Of a DNA stretch of 64,000 nucleotides, positions 1 through 7,066 are shown in pieces (the first letter of the stretch is position 1; the number at the start of each line of letters is the position of its first letter). The notes under the pieces are model-generated. The model ran no database searches, was not told where the DNA came from, and saw nothing but the letters and a program-made list of their open reading frames with translations. Where the stretch lies: positions 1-64,000 of the forward strand of contig NZ_JACXXN010000011.1 in assembly GCF_014904695.1 (NCBI RefSeq). Reading direction: 5' to 3'. Both the position numbers and the translations under genes were made by a program. Source of the stretch: Nostoc sp. MG11 (GTDB lineage: Bacteria; Cyanobacteriota; Cyanobacteriia; Cyanobacteriales; Nostocaceae).

Positions 1-159
1 AAACCAACTGCACGCAGCATTGCTCTATTGGGCGATCGCTGCACTCCTTGCGTCACTACTTGGCTTCTCAAATTCTCCGACATCTTTATTTCCTTCCCTG
101 CCATCATCGCTTATGTTGCGATTGTATTACCTGATTTTCTCATGTATACGCGGCATTAG
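1..159 (+). pseudogene. possible 3' remnant of a small membrane-protein gene, cut by the window edge
   Basis: Frame 1 is open from the first base to a TAG at 157-159 and ends with a hydrophobic stretch ([19 protein letters not shown]). Frame 2 over bases 2-60 reads another hydrophobic run ([17 protein letters not shown]). The two runs lie in different frames, as would follow from a frameshift in a two-segment membrane protein, but chance cannot be excluded in so short a piece. No family is recognised. Confidence 0.2.
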
Positions 160-599
160 GAGACAGCAGATAAGTAGTCAAGGGTGAATGTCACTAAGAT
201 AAGGCAGGAGGCAGATCGCCCTTGGAAGAAGGCAGAAGGGAAAGAAAATCTCATAGCCGCAATCGCTTACATCATAAGGTTTTAAAATTCCTGCCTCACC
301 CCAACAAACAGCTAAACAAGAGTGCCATTCGGATATACGGAAAAATTCCATATAATTCTCCCGTGAAGGGTAGTTATACGGAAAAATGCTCTACAATATG
401 CCAAATACGGGTGTTATCAAGAAAATTTCTGTATATTCTGATAGAAAGAAGCTCTAATGCTCTATTTATCGTCATCAAGAAAAAGATTATATGGAAACTT
501 TCCATAGAATAAATAGTTAGGCTGGAAATTATCGTTAGTTCTCAATCAATCAGGGAAATTATGTATCATCGAATGTAGAGAAATATATCTTTTGCTGAA
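160..599. other. gene-free stretch upstream of the AcsF-like gene
   Basis: About 440 bases with no convincing gene. The short open frame at 222-512 is lysine/arginine-rich, has no good ribosome binding site and resembles no family. A TATACGGAAAAAT-type sequence occurs twice (about 332-346 and 376-388). The last 150 bases are AT-rich and should carry the promoter of the gene at 600, but no clear -35/-10 pair can be named. Confidence 0.4.
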
Positions 600-1700
600 A
601 TGAAAGACCTTTCAAAGAAAATAAATACGGTTAACTTTGAAGCTTCAGATCCTATCACTAAGGTTCTAGCGAAAGAAACTTCCATTTTCCCAAGATTTTA
701 TACAACTAATCTTAGGAAAATGTCCAAAATTGATACTTCAGTGTGTCAGGAAGCATTTAATACGGTTATTGGTGAATTAAAAAACGATCATAGCAAAAAG
801 AAATTTATACGTAATGAAGAATTTAATCAGTCTTGGGATCAAATTCCAGGCGAAGTCCGAAACCTCATAATTGAGCTTATAGAAAGATTTTGTGCTTCTG
901 AGTACTCTGGCTTCATATTATATAAAGAGCTATCCCATCAACTTAAGGAGACAAACAGCATCCTTTCAGACGGATTTTCCTTGATGTCTAGAGACGAAGC
1001 CCGTCATGCTGGTTTTCTGAATCAGGCTTTCCTCGATTTTCATATTAAACCTTGTTTAGACTTCCTGAAAAAAGGAAGAAGAAAGTATACTTTCCTACCA
1101 TTTTCGTGGTTTATTTATACTACTTATTTATCTGAGATAATTTCTAGTTGTTATTACATAACAGTTTTCGAGCATCTAGAAGCCTACCCTGAATACTCTA
1201 TCTATCCTCTTTTTAAATTTTACAAGGCATGGAGTGAAGATGAGAATAGGCATGGAGACTTTTTCGGGGCAATCATAAAATCACAATCACAGCTTTCTGA
1301 TGGTTTAAAGGCAACATTATCCTGCAAGTTCTTTTTGCTATTGAGCTTCAGCATGATGTACTTAAAGTATAAACATCATAGTGAGTTCTATATGTTGCTT
1401 GGTTTAGATGCTCGCGAATACAGTATTCTCGTAATAAAGAAACTTAATAAAACTATTAAAAAGGATTTGCCGACAACTCTTGATGTTGAAAATCCGTATT
1501 TTTTTCAAAAACTGGATAATTGCATTTTACATATTGCAGAGAATGAAAAGATAAATGTATCAAGTCAGCATAAATTATTTCACATAATTAGGAAAATTCC
1601 GCATTATTTTTCTCTTCTATTAATTTTTCTAAGTCTATTTTGCATGAAATCAAATAATACTACTGTAGAGAATGGTCTAGGATTAGAAGATGCGGATTAA
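600..1700 (+). CDS. acsF: AcsF/ChlA-type magnesium-protoporphyrin IX monomethyl ester (oxidative) cyclase, divergent paralogue
   Basis: 366 residues, close to the usual 350-360 of the family. AcsF is a membrane-associated diiron enzyme that forms the isocyclic ring of chlorophyll using oxygen. The ferritin-like metal motifs are present: E101 in ASEYSGFILYKEL, SRDEARHAGFLN at about 130-141 (E133, H136), and WSEDENRHGDFF at about 211-222 (E215, H218). The N-terminal KETSIFPRFYTT also matches. The C-terminal tail after residue 340 is short, hydrophobic and then acidic (NGLGLEDAD), unlike the usual ending. The gene is AT-rich, stands alone, and is not beside ho or hem genes. I infer a secondary copy, perhaps for low oxygen or another special condition; the main cyclase would be elsewhere. 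Family assignment is firm, physiological role is not. Confidence 0.88.
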   Translation: MKDLSKKINTVNFEASDPITKVLAKETSIFPRFYTTNLRKMSKIDTSVCQEAFNTVIGELKNDHSKKKFIRNEEFNQSWDQIPGEVRNLIIELIERFCASEYSGFILYKELSHQLKETNSILSDGFSLMSRDEARHAGFLNQAFLDFHIKPCLDFLKKGRRKYTFLPFSWFIYTTYLSEIISSCYYITVFEHLEAYPEYSIYPLFKFYKAWSEDENRHGDFFGAIIKSQSQLSDGLKATLSCKFFLLLSFSMMYLKYKHHSEFYMLLGLDAREYSILVIKKLNKTIKKDLPTTLDVENPYFFQKLDNCILHIAENEKINVSSQHKLFHIIRKIPHYFSLLLIFLSLFCMKSNNTTVENGLGLEDAD

Positions 1701-1740
1701 TAACCTACAGATTCTTGGGCACTGGTGTAGCCTCTGCCAA

Positions 1741-1831
1741 GCCTAACAAGCGCCTGCACTCGGAACGGAGATTTACACTATTGTTGTGATGCAAACATTT
1801 TTCCTATCCGGGGACGCGCAGGCCGTTATGC
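1741..1831 (+). other. integron attC-like imperfect palindrome
   Basis: The 91-base block starts with GCCTAAC (matches RYYYAAC) at 1741-1747 and ends with GTTATGC (one base off GTTRRRY) at 1825-1831. Inside these, GCCTGC (about 1752) can pair with GCAGGC (about 1818), and CGGA (about 1761) with TCCG (about 1807), giving the R-spacer-L arm layout of a folded attC. Length is within the usual range. Base composition rises sharply to GC-rich immediately after it. No integrase is visible in the window. This is a pattern match by eye, not a model score. Confidence 0.35.
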
Positions 1832-1902
1832 GGCGCAGACGACAGCTAGCGTCATCGGCTGCTTTCGATCCACAGTTGACAATCAAAGATTAAGAAAAAT
1901 CG

Positions 1903-2571
1903 ATGAGCATAACGTTTTATTACGTTCCCATGTCCACATCGAGTATCACCGAAGCCGTTCTTGCAGAGCTTGGCACGCCGTGTGAGCGCGTGAAGCTCGA
2001 CATCAGCGCGGGCGATACTAGAAAGCCAGACTTCCTCAAGGTTAACCCGAACGGAAGGGTTCCCGTGATTGTGCATGAGGGGACGCCGATTTGGGAGTCA
2101 TCCGCCATCACGATGTACCTCGGTGAGGTCTTCGGCGTGGAGTCTAAGCTTTACCCCGAGCCGGGACTAAAGCGCGGCGAAGCGATGAAGTGGATCGCCT
2201 GGAGCAACGTCACGCTCGCCGAAGCAGCCGGACGATTGTCCGCGTCGTTGCCGACTAGCACTGAAGGAGCAGTCCAGTCTAACTCGTTGGACTGGGTGCC
2301 CCCTGAGCAGCGCAGCGCGAGCGCAGTGGAGAAGGCAAAGGCAGACCTTGCCGTCTGTCTCAGAATTCTCGACAGCGGACTAGAGGGGAAATCGTTCTTG
2401 CTCGGCGACTACAGTCTTGTGGACACGCATCTACAAGGCTTCGTCGGCTGGATCGGGACGATGGAGGTCGATCTGACGCCGTTCCCCAACGTCACGGGAT
2501 GGCTACAGCGCTGTAGCGAGCGTCCAGCGATCGCGAAGCTGATGGAGGCTGAGGTCGAGAACGAAACCTAG
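1903..2571 (+). CDS. glutathione S-transferase family protein
   Basis: 222 residues, normal for a soluble two-domain glutathione transferase. The N-terminal thioredoxin-like half shows FYYVPMSTSSITEAVLAELG with candidate catalytic Ser/Thr at 12-14, the cis-proline motif NPNGRVPVI at about 48-56, and the glutathione-binding ESSAITMYL at about 65-73. The C-terminal half is helical and has the folding motif LVDTHL (about 167-172). Substrates cannot be predicted. The gene and about 100 bases before it are distinctly GC-rich and use C/G-ending codons, unlike every neighbour, so recent transfer from a high-GC donor is likely. It sits about 70 bases after an attC-like palindrome. The ATG at 1903 has only a weak ribosome binding site. 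Confidence 0.85.
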   Translation: MSITFYYVPMSTSSITEAVLAELGTPCERVKLDISAGDTRKPDFLKVNPNGRVPVIVHEGTPIWESSAITMYLGEVFGVESKLYPEPGLKRGEAMKWIAWSNVTLAEAAGRLSASLPTSTEGAVQSNSLDWVPPEQRSASAVEKAKADLAVCLRILDSGLEGKSFLLGDYSLVDTHLQGFVGWIGTMEVDLTPFPNVTGWLQRCSERPAIAKLMEAEVENET

Positions 2572-2622
2572 AACCGCCCAAATCTGACACTTGTCAAAAG
2601 TCAAGAGTTATTTTCTTCCTCA

Positions 2623-3246
2623 TCATGATTCTGCCCATGCAGCTTGGAAAAAGTCTCGCTCGCAAAACATAGCATAGCGATAAGTTGAATGGACTAAAGG
2701 TGTAACAGTAACGTAATTCTCAACCAAACTTTCTAATTGTTGCGCCAGTGGTTGAAAATCTGCACTGCTATAAGTACGAATCCAGTCTGCATATTGATGA
2801 TTGGGGATGCCACTACTAGCCAACTCTTGTCCCAAAAAGGCATACAGACGCATACAGGGAGACATGGCCGCAGCAGTTAAACCCACATCTCCACCCCAAG
2901 CAGTGGCTAACAAAAAATCAGTATAGCGACGGGTGGCGGCTCCAGGCTCCACTGAGTGCAAATTGACTTCCCACTGAGCAGCATAACCTTCATGCAGTCG
3001 CAGTTCTTCTAAGACTCCACCAGCTAAGTTATGAAATGTGGTGAAACCTTCCCAATCAGGTGCTTTTGCTGCGGCTATGCTGTACGCACGGGCAAAGGCT
3101 TCCAAAAAAAAAGCATCTTGTCCTACGTAATAAGCAAACTTCGCCTGTTCAAGAGTACCGTCGCCAATGCCTTGAACAAAAGGATGCTCTAGACATGCTT
3201 GGGCTAAATCTTGATTTGCTGTCCACAATTGGCTGGATAAACTCAT
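2623..3246 (-). CDS. tenA: TenA/THI-4 family protein (thiaminase II type)
   Basis: 207 residues, all-helical haem-oxygenase-like fold. TenA enzymes hydrolyse thiamin breakdown products (aminopyrimidines) so the pyrimidine can be salvaged for vitamin B1 synthesis. Visible family features: HPFVQGIGDGTL at about 21-32, YYVGQDAFFLEAFARAY at 39-55 with the pyrimidine-contacting Asp44, the active-site cysteine C131 in MSPCMRLYAFLG, and the late glutamate E196 in FCERDFF. Having C131 places it with the TenA_C branch rather than TenA_E. No thi genes adjoin it, so the salvage role rests on family knowledge. Some members of this fold do other jobs. Confidence 0.85.
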   Translation of the reverse strand: MSLSSQLWTANQDLAQACLEHPFVQGIGDGTLEQAKFAYYVGQDAFFLEAFARAYSIAAAKAPDWEGFTTFHNLAGGVLEELRLHEGYAAQWEVNLHSVEPGAATRRYTDFLLATAWGGDVGLTAAAMSPCMRLYAFLGQELASSGIPNHQYADWIRTYSSADFQPLAQQLESLVENYVTVTPLVHSTYRYAMFCERDFFQAAWAES

Positions 3247-3343
3247 AATTTAATATTCAAGGGTCAAGAGTCAAAAGTCAAAAATCAAGAGTCGTTGATC
3301 ATTAATTATTCTCTCCCCCTGCTCCCCCACTCTCTTCATCTTT

Positions 3344-4126
3344 CTAAAAGGGTAGAAACTGGAGCAAAACTGAGCCAAGACTTCCCAAAAAGTCGAAGAA
3401 ACTGGGTTTACCAGTACTTACCTTCTCTGTTGGGGGTGTTTGCAGTTCTTTCATAAAAGCCTGTGCTGTTTGCATTCCAGGCCCATTGTTTTGGGTTGTA
3501 AACATTTTTTCAGCAATTTGAGCATCTTGAAATGCACCTTGCCTGTCCAAAGCTTGGTAGCGGGCGACACCACGCGCTAAATAAGCACCCGCATATTCAG
3601 GTTTAATGGCGATCGCTTGATTGAAATAACTGATTGCTTGCTGTTGGTTGCCTTTTTCTGCTTCTGCTACGCCCCAAGCGTAGAATTCTTCTGGTGTGGC
3701 AATTTGTGATGGGATACCAACTGCACCTTGGAAGTTAACCCCATTCAGGTAAGCACCTTTAAATTCTGCATTCGTTAAATAGGTATTTCTTAAATCAGCA
3801 CCCGCCAGATTTGCACCACTGAGTTGAGCCTCGCTCAAGTTAACACCAAATAAACCAGCACCGCTCAAATTTGCACCCCTCAAATCAGCACCACTCAAGT
3901 TTGCACGGCTAAGATTAGCACCTGTGAGATTAGCACCGCTCAAATTGGCTCCAGATAATTCAGCCAATACTAAACCCGCGCTGGTTAGGTCACAGTTTTG
4001 ACATTGTTTGGTTGCTAATAACTGTCTAACATGCTCAGAATTCGCTGCTTGGGCGGTTGTTGTTAAGCTGATGGTAGCTACAAATGTGGCTGTGGCAAAA
4101 ATGTAGTTCTTCATATTCGGTGTCAC
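3344..4126 (-). CDS. exported pentapeptide-repeat protein with TPR-like C-terminus
   Basis: 260 residues if translation starts at the GTG at 4126 (preceded by AAGAGA), or 256 from the in-frame ATG at 4114. The N-terminus is a signal peptide ending near AQA/AN. Residues about 45-135 hold roughly 16 A(N/D)LSG-type pentapeptides, which fold as a right-handed quadrilateral beta-helix. Residues about 145-205 look like tetratricopeptide helices (EFYAWGVAEAEKGNQQQAIS, then AIAIKPEYAGAYLARGVARY). The tail is hydrophobic (LGSVLLQFLPF). Such proteins are common in cyanobacteria and probably act in periplasm or lumen as scaffolds; the partner is unknown. The cysteine pair CQNC at about 42-45 precedes the repeats. 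Confidence 0.85.
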   Translation of the reverse strand: MTPNMKNYIFATATFVATISLTTTAQAANSEHVRQLLATKQCQNCDLTSAGLVLAELSGANLSGANLTGANLSRANLSGADLRGANLSGAGLFGVNLSEAQLSGANLAGADLRNTYLTNAEFKGAYLNGVNFQGAVGIPSQIATPEEFYAWGVAEAEKGNQQQAISYFNQAIAIKPEYAGAYLARGVARYQALDRQGAFQDAQIAEKMFTTQNNGPGMQTAQAFMKELQTPPTEKVSTGKPSFFDFLGSLGSVLLQFLPF

Positions 4127-4382
4127 TATAATCTCTTAATACTCAACATTAGCTGAGACTAATTTATACTCCAGTTTATGATATGAGCAACATGAACAGT
4201 TTGCCCTCTGTAGTTGCCATCACCGAAATAGTACCTTAGTGAGTGCTGTCTCTTGACTCTTGACAAATTACCAATGACAGCATTCACGAAAAATCTTACA
4301 ACTCAAATAGGATTGCCATAGTATGATTCACTTGCTTATCTGGGAATAATAACTTTGTATATTACCGCTATCTAAAGAAACC

Positions 4383-4413
4383 AGTCCTTGGTTGATTACC
4401 GAGGGCTTTTTTT
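4383..4413 (+). terminator. Rho-independent terminator, no gene upstream
   Basis: AGTCCTTGGT (4383-4392) pairs with ACCGAGGGCT (4398-4407) over ten base pairs, two of them G-U, around loop TGATT, followed by seven T. On the opposite strand the stem is not followed by a T-run, so the orientation is plus. Confidence 0.7.
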
Positions 4414-4501
4414 ACTTGGCAAAATGGCAGCCCTTCAGATTAGAGAGTTGCTATGGTTTTGAAGTGGATATATTCCATGCGAAAAGTACTGACTTGCATT
4501 G

Positions 4502-4530
4502 CCCCTGGTTAGCTACCGGGGGTTTTTATT
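4502..4530 (+). terminator. second Rho-independent terminator, no gene upstream
   Basis: CCCCTGGT (4502-4509) pairs with ACCGGGGG (4515-4522), one G-U, around loop TAGCT, followed by TTTTTATT. It resembles the terminator about 120 bases upstream in stem, loop size and T-run. Confidence 0.7.
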
Positions 4531-4686
4531 AAAGTATGAGGCGATCGCACTGTTACACATACCTCTTCAGGCGTTAACTTTCGTGTGCCTTACAGTATTA
4601 CCGGAATTACCAAGAAGATGTCATTGCACAACGAGATGATTAGAGTTCTAAAGATTTGTGCGTAGTACTTCAGACCGATTGAGGTT

Positions 4687-5700
4687 TTAAATGTCCAAAC
4701 TGAGAACAGTTTGCTTGTGATAATTGTTCAAATCTACTGATTTTCCTGCACAGATGAAATTATAAATAGTTTGCATCTCCAAAGTAGTATTTTCTTTGGT
4801 TAGAAATCGGAACGCAGAAGCAGCAAGATATTCGGGCTGTTCTTCAAAAGCTAACCACAGACGATTTTCAGCTTGTGCAACCTGACCAGTAGTGTTAGAA
4901 CCAGCGAAAATATCTACTACTAAATCACCTGGATCTGTCAGGAAACGGATAAAGAATTCAGGAAGTTTGGCAGGAAACCTGGCGGGGTGCTGCTTAACCG
5001 AAACCGCCTTACAACCGTATAGATATTGACCGTTAGATTCGGTGTTGGAAATTTGCAACAGGTTAGATGGAATGGCTCCGCCGTTATCCTTGGCAAAGGC
5101 TTTACCAATGTCATGACCGGAAGGTCGTACTTTTGGTTTGTAAAACTTTTCTGGATCTTCCAGTAATTTCTTCATGCGATCGCTGTAGGGTGCAAGGACT
5201 TTTGTCACATCAGCCTTGGGAAACTCCGTCTTACTGAACCACCACACAGTATTCACCGAATCTTTAGCCCGCAGTTTGCGTTTATTAACCCACTCAATAG
5301 GGCTGGGCAGTTTAGACGGATTGTACCAATAAAAGTCTTCAGCTAAGAAAAAACCAATGTCATCACAAAAGCGTATAGGCACTCGATAGTTGTACAAGCT
5401 GCGGACAGGAACCCCTTTTTCATAAGCTCCACCCAAATCCACTACAAAACTGCCATCGTCACGTAGTTTTTTGTAAACGAGTGCGGCAAACTCGGTGAGC
5501 CAGTCCACATATTCGTGTTGTTCTTTGTTGCCGTATTCTTTCTTACGCTGAAGGGCAAAGGGTGGACTGGTTATAACTAGGTTAACACTACTATCTGGTA
5601 ATTTTTGCAAGAGTTCACGGGAGTCGCCACAGTAAGCAGCTCCTTTGCGAGTGAAATAAGCAGGTTTTATGTCTTGTAAGCGTACGTTTGGGTTGATCAC
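4687..5700 (-). CDS. PvuII-type DNA methyltransferase (N4-cytosine class, beta arrangement)
   Basis: 337 residues, near the length of M.PvuII. The catalytic motif TSPPF (44-48) comes first and is followed by ALQRKKEYGN, as in M.PvuII; the S-adenosylmethionine motif DIFAGSNTTG (263-272) lies near the C-terminus, the beta-class order. HPARFPAKLPEFF (238-250) is the usual lead into that motif. The start is a GTG at 5700. The gene is divergent from the controller and endonuclease genes with 81 bases between starts, exactly the PvuII layout. It should protect CAGCTG by N4-cytosine methylation. Specificity is inferred from the endonuclease next door, whose similarity to R.PvuII is very high. Confidence 0.93.
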   Translation of the reverse strand: MINPNVRLQDIKPAYFTRKGAAYCGDSRELLQKLPDSSVNLVITSPPFALQRKKEYGNKEQHEYVDWLTEFAALVYKKLRDDGSFVVDLGGAYEKGVPVRSLYNYRVPIRFCDDIGFFLAEDFYWYNPSKLPSPIEWVNKRKLRAKDSVNTVWWFSKTEFPKADVTKVLAPYSDRMKKLLEDPEKFYKPKVRPSGHDIGKAFAKDNGGAIPSNLLQISNTESNGQYLYGCKAVSVKQHPARFPAKLPEFFIRFLTDPGDLVVDIFAGSNTTGQVAQAENRLWLAFEEQPEYLAASAFRFLTKENTTLEMQTIYNFICAGKSVDLNNYHKQTVLSLDI

Positions 5701-5706
5701 AAATGA

Positions 5707-5732
5707 TACTTATAATCTGTAGACGTAAAGTA
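5707..5732. promoter_or_regulatory. C-box-like operator between methylase and controller genes
   Basis: TACTTATAATC (5707-5717), TGTA, GACGTAAAGTA (5722-5732) form an inverted repeat that resembles C-protein operators (consensus around GACTTATAGTC). It lies between the divergent starts, where C proteins activate their own gene and later repress it, delaying endonuclease until DNA is methylated. A TATATAAC stretch at 5751-5758 may be the -10 of the controller promoter. Only one clear half-site pair is seen. Confidence 0.6.
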
Positions 5733-5781
5733 GTCAATAAAGCAATTCCGGTATATAACCGAAGAAAAAACAATTACCAAA

Positions 5782-5994
5782 ATGAGGAAGTTATTTGCGG
5801 ATAATCTACGGAAGGCACGGCAGGCTGGTGGCATCTCACAGGAGAGGCTGACAGAACTGGCTGGGCTGCGCCGCACTTACATTGGCTCAGAAGATCGAGG
5901 TGAAAGGAACATATCGATAGATAACATTGAACGGATTGCTACAGCCTTAGGTTTGAAACCAGTGGATTTGCTAGGGGGGGACAAGGAGTGCTAA
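5782..5994 (+). CDS. C protein, Xre-type controller of the restriction-modification system
   Basis: 70 residues, a single helix-turn-helix. [20 protein letters not shown] and [20 protein letters not shown] are hallmark controller sequences; family members usually read GSVERGERNIS, so the ED pair is a small variation. It dimerises on the C-boxes just upstream and times endonuclease expression. Its last codons overlap the endonuclease GTG start by seven bases, so the two are translationally coupled. Confidence 0.93.
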   Translation: MRKLFADNLRKARQAGGISQERLTELAGLRRTYIGSEDRGERNISIDNIERIATALGLKPVDLLGGDKEC

Positions 5995-6503
5995 AACCAC
6001 ATCCTGATCTAGAAACACTGGAGATACTGTTTCCTGCCATACAGCAGTACCAACAATTAGCATCGAAGCACGGTATTAACGACATTTTTCAGGATAATGG
6101 TGGCAAACTACTGCAAGTTCTGCTGATACTTGATTTGACTGTCCTTCCGGGGCGAGAGGGGAACGATGCCATCGATCTAGATGGAAATGAATACGAATTA
6201 AAATCAATCAATATTGAACTTACGAAAGGGTTCTCAACCCACCACCACATGAACCCTATTATCATTAACAAATATCGCCAGGTAGATTGGATTTTTGCCA
6301 TTTATAAAAATATTGAAATACAAGCAATTTATCGTCTCCAACCGGCAAACTTAGAACCGTTTTATACTCTTTGGGAAACCAAGTGGCACACCGATGGACA
6401 GAAGGACATTAACAACCCAAAAATTCCCTTAAAGTATGTGATCGAGAATGGCGAATTGCTATATGGCACTCCTCCTAGCATCTTGACCAAAAGAAGACGA
6501 TGA
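5988..6503 (+). CDS. PvuII-type restriction endonuclease
   Basis: 171 residues against 157 for R.PvuII. The similarity is visible throughout: [68 protein letters not shown]. The catalytic D and ELK of the PD-(D/E)XK core (about Asp61, Glu71, Lys73) and the DNA-reading HHH are intact, so an active enzyme cutting CAGCTG is expected. The start is GTG at 5988 inside the controller gene; a GGGGGGG run seven bases upstream may serve as ribosome binding site. The C-terminus is 14 residues longer and basic (KRRR). Codon use resembles neighbours. Confidence 0.95.
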   Translation: MLKPHPDLETLEILFPAIQQYQQLASKHGINDIFQDNGGKLLQVLLILDLTVLPGREGNDAIDLDGNEYELKSINIELTKGFSTHHHMNPIIINKYRQVDWIFAIYKNIEIQAIYRLQPANLEPFYTLWETKWHTDGQKDINNPKIPLKYVIENGELLYGTPPSILTKRRR

Positions 6504-6541
6504 TAACATCTAAAGCACTTAGTTTAACCACATTTTATTTT

Positions 6542-7066
6542 TTAGCTAGTGCCATACTTTTGTAAACTTGTTGTCCAATCTGTCAAAACTTTGGGAGAAA
6601 TGTGTTTACCCCGCTTCTTGATTAATGAATCAGCCATTGCCGTCACCTCTATCACTGTTTTGTGTCCTGTCTCTACCATCTCAGTCAATAATCGCAGTGT
6701 TCTGGTGTAGGTAACACTGTATGCCTTGCAGGTTTCAACAACTAGCCCATCATCACTAGCACAAATCAGCAATTGATGACGGGCAATGGCAATTGTAGAT
6801 CGATCCGCGACACTCAAAAGGGGCGCTCTAACCCTAAATTCTAGAAAACTGGCAAACATCTCTTCTGTGGAAAGAGCCAGAGGTGTTAAGTATTGGTTAG
6901 CAGCTTGGCGAGTTGGGGGTTCCAGTTGATCTGAGTCTAGAAGTTCCTGGGCAATGTACAACGGACTGTAGTGCTGTTGTAGCCACCCCCACTCGTTCAG
7001 CCAGCGAAAATCAATGAGTGCTGTTGCGTCAAGAATTGTTCCGTTAAGCGACTGCATAAACTTCAT
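6542..7066 (-). CDS. PIN-domain protein, putative toxin of an Xre-protease/PIN pair
   Basis: 174 residues from the ATG at 7066 (a further in-frame ATG lies at 7057; an upstream start at 7096 would overlap the previous gene by 53 bases). PIN-type features: ILDATALIDF near the start, a middle ELLDSD, the acidic VADRSTIAIAR and the CASDDGLV that precedes the last acidic position. PIN proteins are metal-dependent RNases and mostly act as toxins. It overlaps the end of the Xre-ImmA/IrrE gene, so the two form one operon. Target RNA and toxicity are unknown. Convergent to the restriction endonuclease gene, 38 bases away. Confidence 0.75.
   Translation of the reverse strand: MKFMQSLNGTILDATALIDFRWLNEWGWLQQHYSPLYIAQELLDSDQLEPPTRQAANQYLTPLALSTEEMFASFLEFRVRAPLLSVADRSTIAIARHQLLICASDDGLVVETCKAYSVTYTRTLRLLTEMVETGHKTVIEVTAMADSLIKKRGKHISPKVLTDWTTSLQKYGTS

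Larger units (their letters stand above)
4127..4686. other. gene-free stretch holding two orphan plus-strand terminators
   Basis: 560 bases between two minus-strand genes. There is no open frame of note. The right half holds two hairpin-plus-T-run terminators on the plus strand (4383-4413 and 4502-4530), although the nearest plus-strand gene upstream ends at 2571. The sequence before each is therefore a candidate short transcript. GCGATCGC occurs at about 4541. The promoter of the pentapeptide gene should lie in 4127-4250. Confidence 0.5.

Noticed and set aside
222-512. 96-residue plus-strand open frame
   Set aside because: No ribosome binding site, basic low-information composition, no family resemblance; treated as intergenic.
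1852-2111. Two minus-strand frames across the start of the GST gene
   Set aside because: They are shadows of a clear GST reading on the plus strand.
4383-4530. Terminators of the minus-strand methylase or pentapeptide gene
   Set aside because: The T-runs lie on the plus-strand 3' side of both stems, and both neighbours are transcribed leftward, so they do not fit as terminators of those genes.
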